Assembly (NCBI GenBank): GCA_041859205.1
Contig: JBHEKU010000244.1
Location: forward strand, 1-6,553
Source: JAFDZO01 sp041859205
GTDB taxonomy: Bacteria; Bacteroidota; Ignavibacteria; Tepidaquicellales; Tepidaquicellaceae
DNA: 6,553 nt
Direction of reading: 5' to 3'
The notes below the pieces were generated by a model. It saw only the letters and a program-made list of their open reading frames with translations. It was not told the DNA's origin and made no database searches. This document shows, in pieces, positions 1 to 5,412 of this stretch. Made by a program: the position numbers and the translations under genes. Every line of letters begins with the position of its first letter. The stretch's first letter is position 1.

Positions 1-1044
1 TCTTTCATTTATTTTTGCGATAAAATCTGTAATGGTTTTATAATGCTGCTCTGCTAAAATTTCAGTCGGGCACATGAATGCAGTCTGATATCCATTATCT
101 ACGGCAATCATAATTGCAATCAAAGCAACGATTGTTTTTCCGCTGCCGACATCTCCCTGTAAAAGTCTGTTCATTACTCGTTCAGAGTTCATGTCTTTGT
201 AAATCTCGTTGATAACTCTTTTTTGCGCTCCTGTCAGTTCGAAGCTCAAAACTTTCTTTACCTCTTCAATCACGGGATGAAAATCTTTTTCGAATTTTAT
301 TCCTTTTATTGTATTGTGAAGATTATTTTTTCTAAGCGCCAGAACAATCTCAAGGAAAAATATTTCTTCGAATGCTAATCTTTGTCTTGCAATTTCAACC
401 TGGTCTATAGTATGCGGGAAGTTTATTCTGAGAATAGCATCTTTCTTAGAAATAAGATTATTCTCTTTTAAAATATCCGGAGGAAGAGTTTCATCTACAA
501 GACTGAAGTTTTGATTTAGTAATTCCCTGAACGCATTAAATACAATTTTAGAAAGTAATAGAGGCTTTATAAAAGTTTTCTTTAGTACTCCTGAAAGTTC
601 GTACACCGGAATATATTTGAACTTCAGAAAATCGGTGAAGTATTTATCATAAGGGTCAAATTTCAGATGGTCGCGGTACTCGATTTTATTATTCCCGAAA
701 AAAAATTTATCGCTGACTTTGCCGACGAATACAAATCTGTCTTTTAATCTGAACTGTTTATTTCTGAACTCACTTGCGCCGAAAATTGGGATTTCCGTTG
801 CGCCTGTATTATCTTTTAAATGAACTGTTAAAGGCTGGCTGCTTTTTCTCGGGAGACGTACATCTATTATTTCTCCTGAGACTAAAACATTTTTGCCAGT
901 ATACTTAAAAATATCTTTGATTTGAATTTGTTCTATATAATCACGCGGAATAAAACTGAGAAAGTCCTCAATTTTTGTTATTCCTATTTTTTCAAATGCT
1001 TCGGAGCGTTTCTCGCCTACGCCTTTTAAAAACTTAATATCCAA
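1..1044 (-). CDS. recG: ATP-dependent DNA helicase RecG, N-terminal half (cut by left edge)
   Basis: RecG is a cytoplasmic superfamily 2 helicase that remodels stalled replication forks and branch-migrates recombination intermediates. I read 348 codons; the family is usually about 680-700 residues, so roughly half lies beyond the left edge. Residues 1-45 carry the helix-hairpin-helix-like opening with LKGVGEKRSEAF and IPRDY. Residues 49-110 match the OB-fold wedge domain that grips branched DNA. The helicase core starts near 255: the Q-motif-like LTGAQKRVINEI (270-281), the Walker A motif GDVGSGKT (297-304) and motif Ia PTEILAEQHY (326-335) are all intact. The DEAH box and later motifs are outside the window. 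The start is the TTG at 1044-1042: it sits directly before the conserved LDIKFLKGVG opening, and the frame has no ATG or GTG before its upstream stop. No Shine-Dalgarno sequence precedes it. The gene diverges from the peptidase gene. Confidence 0.95.
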   Translation of the reverse strand, partial: MDIKFLKGVGEKRSEAFEKIGITKIEDFLSFIPRDYIEQIQIKDIFKYTGKNVLVSGEIIDVRLPRKSSQPLTVHLKDNTGATEIPIFGASEFRNKQFRLKDRFVFVGKVSDKFFFGNNKIEYRDHLKFDPYDKYFTDFLKFKYIPVYELSGVLKKTFIKPLLLSKIVFNAFRELLNQNFSLVDETLPPDILKENNLISKKDAILRINFPHTIDQVEIARQRLAFEEIFFLEIVLALRKNNLHNTIKGIKFEKDFHPVIEEVKKVLSFELTGAQKRVINEIYKDMNSERVMNRLLQGDVGSGKTIVALIAIMIAVDNGYQTAFMCPTEILAEQHYKTITDFIAKINER

Positions 1045-1062
1045 TTGTTTAATTTGATCTTG

Positions 1063-1087
1063 AAATCTGCAAATACAGGGCAGATTT
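1063..1087. repeat. 8-bp perfect inverted repeat in the recG/peptidase divergent spacer
   Basis: AAATCTGC at 1063-1070 is matched exactly by its reverse complement GCAGATTT at 1080-1087, with a 9-base spacer. It lies between the two divergent start codons, 18 bases upstream of the recG TTG and about 93 bases upstream of the peptidase ATG. The symmetry would suit a dimeric regulator's operator, or a small hairpin in either leader RNA. No T-run follows either arm, so it is not an intrinsic terminator. The repeat is directly visible; its role is inferred, and chance is a real alternative in AT-rich DNA. Confidence 0.4.
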
Positions 1088-1104
1088 GTATGAAATATAT
1101 TAGA

Positions 1105-1135
1105 TTGATTAAAAATAACACATTCGCTAACTTAA
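1105..1135 (+). promoter_or_regulatory. Candidate Bacteroidota-style promoter for the peptidase gene
   Basis: TTG at 1105-1107 is followed after 20 bases by TAACTTAA at 1128-1135. This resembles the Bacteroidota sigma-ABfA pattern (TTG, about 19-20 bases, TAnnTTTG), except that the last two positions do not match. Read as a classical pair, TTGATT and TAACTT have a 17-base spacer but only three of six matches in the -10 box. A start just downstream would leave a leader of roughly 40 bases before the ATG at 1180. The region is very AT-rich, so a chance match is quite possible. Confidence 0.25.
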
Positions 1136-1179
1136 TTCTTCACCAAAATAAAAAACTAATAACCCTTCTTAAAACACAA

Positions 1180-3591
1180 ATGAAAAGCACAAAATTACTA
1201 ATTAATTCATTCGTAATTATAGTATTAGCTTTAACATATATAGTATCTACTGAAGGTTTTTCAGAAAACCAGGTTGAGGTACAGGAAAAATATTCTCATG
1301 TTAGAATATTTGCAAGAACATCGGCTGACTTCGATAGAATGGAAAACGCGGGTTTACATTTAGACCATTCTACGGGTAAAGTTGGAGAGTTTCGCGATGC
1401 GTGGCTTTCTGCAACGGAAATAAATATGTTAAGAGTTTCCGGCATAAGCTTTGAAATATTAATCCCTGACTGGATGGAGCATTTTAATAATTACCCCAAA
1501 ATGACAGAAACCCAGAAGCAGGCATCTCTTGTTGAATCTGAAAGAGATTTTGCAGTGAGCCATTCTATTTATGGTTCGCTGGCAGGATTTTTAAATTTTA
1601 ATGAAATGGTTAACAAGCTTGACTCTATGAGAATTCAGTATCCGAATTTAATTTCAGCCAAATTTTCTATAGGCACTACCTATGAAAACAGAAATCAATG
1701 GGTTGTAAGAATGTCAAACAATCCTAATGTTGTTCAGGGTAAACCTGAAATCTTCTATCATGCAATGATTCACGCCCGTGAGCCGGAGAGTATGGAACAT
1801 TTGATTTATTATATGTACTGGCTTCTTGAAAATTATAATATAGACCCGGTCGCCACTTACATTCTCAATAACAGAGAACTTTACTTCATGCCGATTTACA
1901 ATGTTGACGGATATGTTCATAATCAGACAACAAATCCAAATGGCGGAGGAATGTGGAGAGCAAATAAACACGTTTCAACCGGTAACTGTGGCGCTGTAGA
2001 CCCAAATAGAAATTATGGAATTTATCAATATTGGAATTCATCGAATAATGGCTCAAGTACAGATTCATGCAGCGGCGGAAGCGGTACATACAGAGGGAAA
2101 CATCCTTTCTCAGAAAAGGAAACTCAAAATGTTGTACAGTTCTTTAACTCCAGAAATTTCAATGCAGTATTCGGCGCTCATACTTATGGAAATTATATAA
2201 TAAAGCCATGGGCATGGTCTGATCCTACACCCACTCCTGACGATGCAAAGTTCAATGAGTATCTTGCAGATATGAAGGCTACAAATAATTATACAACAGG
2301 TTTCGCATCACAAACTGTAGGATATACAGTAAGAGGCGGTGCAGATGACTGGTACTATAATGATTCTATTAATCCTACAAAAAAAGTTATTGCGTTGACA
2401 CCTGAAACAGGATTAACAGGTTTCTGGCCGACACAGGCGGAAATACTTCCTTTGGCACAAGGCATGCTTGAATCAAATAAATATATGTCGTTGATAACCG
2501 GTGCATACGTAGCTCCCAATTCAATTGCATTAAATAAAGCAACTCCTTATTCACAAGGGGAATCCGGGTCAATAAAAGTTAAATTCAAAAATAAAGGATT
2601 AGTTGCTGCTTCTAATGTAAAAGTAGAAGCCTCTTCTACCAGTAGTTTTATAAATATTACCAGTCCTGTATATTCAAGACCATCATTAGCGTCATTTACT
2701 GCTGATAGCGTTACTTATAATTTTTCATTGGCAGCAGGTGCACCAAATAATTATTCAGTTCCTGTATTAATCAAAATTAAACAAAACGATACTACTCTCT
2801 ATTCAAAAACAGTATATGCTAATATTGGAGCAGGCATAGCCACCTTTGCAGATAGTGCTGAACAAACATTTTCTAACTGGACTGCAGTTGGTTCCTGGGC
2901 ACAGACAACTACACAATCTCATACACCGACAAAATCATTTACAGACAGCCCTACAGGAAATTATCAGAATAATGCTAATACTTCGATGACACTTACTACT
3001 TCTATCAATATAGCAGCTTATCCTGTAGTATTTTTAAACTTCTGGCACAGATATGCAACAGAGGCAGGATACGACTTCTGTAATGTGGAAGTCTCCAGTA
3101 ATAACGGAACTACCTGGCAGACAGTTACCACCTATAACGGAACAATGACTACATGGACTCAGGTTTCATTAGATATTACTCAGTATGCAGCAGGCTCATC
3201 AAATCTTAAGATCAGATTCAGATTATCTGCAGATGCAGGTACTGTTGCTGACGGATGGTATGTTGATGATATAAAGCTTACGAATTACAGTACAGTTACA
3301 GGTGTAAATCAAATAAGTGAGATTGCAGCTAAGTATTCATTGAATCAGAATTATCCTAATCCGTTCAACCCGTCTACAAAAATTAGATATGCAATTGCAA
3401 AGAGCGGATTTGTAAGTCTTAAAGTATATGATATGACAGGTAAAGTTGTATCAGAGCTTGTAAATAACAATCAGACAGTCGGTTCTTATGAAGTCAGCTT
3501 TAATGCAGCGGCTTTATCTTCAGGAGTTTATTATTATAAGCTCGAATCTGAAGGCTTTGCAGAAACAAGGAAAATGCTTTTAATAAAGTAA
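1180..3591 (+). CDS. Secreted M14 zinc carboxypeptidase with immune-inhibitor-A/MAM-like domain and type IX secretion sorting domain
   Basis: An exported metallocarboxypeptidase of the carboxypeptidase A/T type, expected to remove C-terminal residues from peptides outside the cell or on its surface. Numbering is from the ATG at 1180 (803 residues). That start gives a clean signal peptide (lysine-containing n-region, hydrophobic core about 6-20); the frame is open back to a TTG at 1045, but that extension would bury the signal. Residues about 25-130 look like a propeptide. The M14 domain (about 131-440) has zinc ligands H198, E201 (HARE) and H334, R200, N276/R277 (NRNY), Y382 and the general-base E409 (PETG). 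C270 and C297 match the carboxypeptidase A disulfide position. Oddly, the expected electrophilic arginine is K263. A CARDB-like beta domain (446-549), a MAM/immune-inhibitor-A-like domain (555-702, ending GWYVDDI) and a type IX sorting domain (719-803, QNYPNPFNPSTKI) follow. No Shine-Dalgarno sequence is visible. The unit is monocistronic. The exact substrate is unknown. Confidence 0.93.
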   Translation: MKSTKLLINSFVIIVLALTYIVSTEGFSENQVEVQEKYSHVRIFARTSADFDRMENAGLHLDHSTGKVGEFRDAWLSATEINMLRVSGISFEILIPDWMEHFNNYPKMTETQKQASLVESERDFAVSHSIYGSLAGFLNFNEMVNKLDSMRIQYPNLISAKFSIGTTYENRNQWVVRMSNNPNVVQGKPEIFYHAMIHAREPESMEHLIYYMYWLLENYNIDPVATYILNNRELYFMPIYNVDGYVHNQTTNPNGGGMWRANKHVSTGNCGAVDPNRNYGIYQYWNSSNNGSSTDSCSGGSGTYRGKHPFSEKETQNVVQFFNSRNFNAVFGAHTYGNYIIKPWAWSDPTPTPDDAKFNEYLADMKATNNYTTGFASQTVGYTVRGGADDWYYNDSINPTKKVIALTPETGLTGFWPTQAEILPLAQGMLESNKYMSLITGAYVAPNSIALNKATPYSQGESGSIKVKFKNKGLVAASNVKVEASSTSSFINITSPVYSRPSLASFTADSVTYNFSLAAGAPNNYSVPVLIKIKQNDTTLYSKTVYANIGAGIATFADSAEQTFSNWTAVGSWAQTTTQSHTPTKSFTDSPTGNYQNNANTSMTLTTSINIAAYPVVFLNFWHRYATEAGYDFCNVEVSSNNGTTWQTVTTYNGTMTTWTQVSLDITQYAAGSSNLKIRFRLSADAGTVADGWYVDDIKLTNYSTVTGVNQISEIAAKYSLNQNYPNPFNPSTKIRYAIAKSGFVSLKVYDMTGKVVSELVNNNQTVGSYEVSFNAAALSSGVYYYKLESEGFAETRKMLLIK
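3334..3591 (+). other. C-terminal type IX secretion (Por) sorting domain of the peptidase
   Basis: The last 85 residues (719-803) form a type A sorting domain: the YSLNQNYPNPFNPSTKI opening, then KVYDMTGKVV, GSYEVSFNAAALSSGVYYYKL and the terminal basic-hydrophobic stretch ETRKMLLIK. In the FCB group this domain directs the protein through the outer membrane by the type IX system, after which it is usually removed and the protein anchored or released. No type IX machinery gene lies in this window, so presence of the secretion system is inferred only from this substrate. The NPFNPST form is common in Ignavibacteria and related phyla. Confidence 0.9.
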
Positions 3592-3617
3592 ATTGTTTTA
3601 ATATAGTTCTTTTTGGA

Positions 3618-3659
3618 AAAAGGCGGTTTTGATTGTTTCGAAGCCGCCTTTTCTCTTTT
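3618..3659 (+). terminator. Rho-independent terminator after the peptidase gene
   Basis: Bases 3618-3632 pair with 3638-3652 in a 15-bp stem around a 5-base loop. The core GGCGG (3622-3626) pairs with CCGCC (3644-3648), flanked by four A:T pairs outside and by mixed pairs including two G:U inside. The T-rich run TTCTCTTTT follows. It begins 26 bases after the peptidase stop codon. It separates the peptidase from the downstream cluster and rules out a plsC start upstream of it. Confidence 0.9.
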
Positions 3660-3690
3660 AAGTTTTTCACTTATTAGGTATTTTTACAAA

Positions 3691-4374
3691 ATGTCCTACT
3701 TAAAAGTTTTCCTTATTGCAATTTCAGGTCTTATTATTGCGGCAATAACAATTGTTTCGTATCCCTTTGATTACCGCGGGAAAATAACGTATGTACTTAC
3801 GAGGGCTTTTTCTAAAATTACACTTGCTGTTGCGGGAGTAAAGTTAACAGTTGAAGGAAATGAGAATATAAAAAAAGGTGAGAGCTATATTTTTGTAACG
3901 AATCACCAGAGTATGTTTGATATACCGATTCTTATGCAGGCTGCGCCATCGAATATTAGATTTATTTATAAAAAATCTTTAACACAAATTCCGGTTTTCG
4001 GATGGGCAATGTATCTTTCAGGTTACATACCTATTGACAGAGTGGATGCAAGAGCGGCGATGAAAACTTTAAAAGATGCGGCAAAAAGATTAGCGCATGG
4101 AATATCATTGGTGATATTTCCCGAAGGGACACGAAGTGAAGACGGTAAGCTAGGGGAATTTAAAAGAGGTACATTTATTCTTGCAGAAGGTTCTAATGCT
4201 AAAATCATAGCCGGAACAATTATAAATTCGTACAAGATTTTATCCAAGGGAAAGCTTCATATTAACGGCGGGGAAGTCAAAGTTGTTTTCAGCAAGCCGA
4301 TGGAGTACAAAAAGGACAAAGGATTTTTACAGGAAATAAAAGAAATAGTACAAAGCAATTTACCAAACAATTAA
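3691..4374 (+). CDS. plsC: 1-acyl-sn-glycerol-3-phosphate acyltransferase (PlsC family)
   Basis: Transfers an acyl group to position 2 of lysophosphatidic acid, making phosphatidic acid, at the inner face of the cytoplasmic membrane. The 227-residue length fits the family. One hydrophobic segment (about 3-23) probably anchors the N-terminus. Acyltransferase motif I is NHQSMFD (71-77) with catalytic H72 and D77; motif II covers about 92-117 (FIYKKSL to GYIPIDR); motif III is FPEGTR (143-148). The motif IV region around 172-179 (IIAGTIIN) lacks the usual proline, a mild divergence. The ATG at 3691 is chosen because the open frame upstream (to a TTG at 3613) runs through the terminator. Only a weak AGG lies about 12 bases upstream of the start. 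It appears to be the first gene of the cluster, with 3 bases before gatC. The related lipid-A-type acyltransferases have other motifs, so PlsC is favoured, though acyl specificity cannot be read. Confidence 0.92.
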   Translation: MSYLKVFLIAISGLIIAAITIVSYPFDYRGKITYVLTRAFSKITLAVAGVKLTVEGNENIKKGESYIFVTNHQSMFDIPILMQAAPSNIRFIYKKSLTQIPVFGWAMYLSGYIPIDRVDARAAMKTLKDAAKRLAHGISLVIFPEGTRSEDGKLGEFKRGTFILAEGSNAKIIAGTIINSYKILSKGKLHINGGEVKVVFSKPMEYKKDKGFLQEIKEIVQSNLPNN

Positions 4375-4377
4375 ATT

Positions 4378-4668
4378 ATGTCAGTCACAATACCGGAAGT
4401 AGAAAAAATTGCTCAGTTAGCAAAGTTAAAATTCTCAGAAGAAGAAAAGATTAAACTTCAGAAAGATATGAACCAGGTACTTGGATATATAGAGCAGTTA
4501 AATGAACTCGATTTAACGGATGTAGAACCTCTTGAAAATATTAACGAGACTGAAAATGTTATGCGTGAAGATGAAGTAAAGCCATGGCTTACAACTGAGG
4601 AGGCATTGAAAAACGCTCCGGCTAAAACACAAAAGTTTTTTAAAGTCCCGAAAGTTATAGAGAAATAA
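4378..4668 (+). CDS. gatC: Asp/Glu-tRNA amidotransferase subunit C
   Basis: GatC is the small structural subunit of the GatCAB complex, which converts Glu-tRNA(Gln), and in many bacteria Asp-tRNA(Asn), to the amidated form in the cytoplasm. GatC wraps the GatA-GatB interface and has no catalytic residues of its own. The 96 residues match the usual length of about 95. The family pattern is clear: an N-terminal helix pair with VEKIAQLAKLKFSEEE (8-23), then MNQVLGYIEQLNELDLTDVEPL (31-52), the acidic REDEV segment (63-67), and a C-terminal tail with FFKVPKVIEK. It sits 3 bases after plsC and 2 bases before kdsB. gatA and gatB are not adjacent, so the complex is encoded at more than one locus. No Shine-Dalgarno sequence is seen. 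Confidence 0.93.
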   Translation: MSVTIPEVEKIAQLAKLKFSEEEKIKLQKDMNQVLGYIEQLNELDLTDVEPLENINETENVMREDEVKPWLTTEEALKNAPAKTQKFFKVPKVIEK

Positions 4669-4670
4669 TT

Positions 4671-5408
4671 ATGAAGATTCTCGCAGTTATACCTGCAAGA
4701 TACGATTCTACACGTTTCCCCGGAAAGCCGTTAGTAAATATCAATGGCAAGCCGATGATTCAGCATGTTTATGAAAGAGTTAAAGAATCAAAGTTGGTTG
4801 ATAAAGTTTTAGTGGCAACAGATGACGAAAGAATTTTTGAAGCAGTGAAAAACTTTGGTGGTAAAGTTGTGATGACTTCCAAAGAGCACGAATCAGGTAC
4901 GGATAGAATTTGCGAAGTTATAAAAAAAATAAAGTGTGATATTGTTGTAAATGTACAGAGTGATGAACCGGGGATAAATCCGAAAGATATTGATAAAGCA
5001 GTTAAGCCGCTGGTAAAAGATAAAAAAGTAAATATTTCTACATTAGCGATAAGAATAGAGAACGGCTATGATTTAAAAGATGAAAACAAAGTGAAAGTTG
5101 TTTTCGATAAAAATAATTATGCTTTATATTTCTCAAGGAATAATATTCCTTTTGACAGAGATCATATTAATAATGTAAAGATATACGATTTTTATAAACA
5201 CATCGGTTTATATGTTTACCGAAGAAAATTTTTGATGAACTTAAAAAATCTTAAACCATCAAAGCTCGAAAAACTTGAGAAGCTTGAGCAGTTAAGATTT
5301 CTTGATAACGGAGAGAAAATAAAAGTTGTGTTAACAGATAGAGAGTCAATCTCTATCGATACTCCCTCAGATTTAAAAAATTTTATAAATAGTACTGCAA
5401 ATAAATAA
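4671..5408 (+). CDS. kdsB: 3-deoxy-manno-octulosonate cytidylyltransferase (CMP-Kdo synthetase)
   Basis: Catalyses CTP + Kdo to CMP-Kdo + diphosphate in the cytoplasm, activating Kdo for transfer to lipid A; this implies an outer membrane with lipopolysaccharide. The 245 residues are full length. The nucleotide-binding start IPARYDSTRFPGKPL spans 7-21, ATDDERI 49-55, the ESGTDRI segment 74-80, and NVQSDEP 94-100 with metal-binding D98. YFSRNNIPFDR (153-163), HIGLYVYRRKFL (177-188), LEQLRFLDNGEKI (205-217) and D230 of the DTPSDL motif complete the family pattern. The usual NVQGDEP glycine is serine here (S97). The ATG at 4671 is 2 bases past gatC, and pyrG begins 4 bases after the stop, indicating co-transcription with the CTP-producing enzyme. 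Related CMP-sialic acid synthetases lack this set of motifs. Confidence 0.95.
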   Translation: MKILAVIPARYDSTRFPGKPLVNINGKPMIQHVYERVKESKLVDKVLVATDDERIFEAVKNFGGKVVMTSKEHESGTDRICEVIKKIKCDIVVNVQSDEPGINPKDIDKAVKPLVKDKKVNISTLAIRIENGYDLKDENKVKVVFDKNNYALYFSRNNIPFDRDHINNVKIYDFYKHIGLYVYRRKFLMNLKNLKPSKLEKLEKLEQLRFLDNGEKIKVVLTDRESISIDTPSDLKNFINSTANK

Positions 5409-5412
5409 TCAT

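Noticed and set aside
1045..1179. 45-codon upstream extension of the peptidase frame from TTG 1045 (or ATG 1090)
   Set aside because: It would place the signal peptide internally, has lysine/asparagine-rich low-complexity composition, and runs through the likely promoter region. The ATG at 1180 begins a standard signal peptide.
1714..2572. Several minus-strand and alternative-frame open frames of 61-85 codons inside the peptidase gene
   Set aside because: They overlap a well-supported coding region in shadow frames, show no recognisable motifs and have no plausible start context.
3613..3690. 26-codon upstream extension of plsC from TTG 3613
   Set aside because: The stretch is the stem and T-run of the terminator. 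The PlsC family start with its membrane anchor fits the ATG at 3691.
4023..4247. 74-codon minus-strand open frame inside plsC
   Set aside because: It is antisense to conserved acyltransferase motifs, with no motif or signal of its own.
5135..5151. Palindrome AAGGAATA-A-TATTCCTT inside kdsB
   Set aside because: It encodes part of the conserved SRNNIP segment in AT-rich codons. With no promoter or junction nearby it is most simply a coding coincidence.
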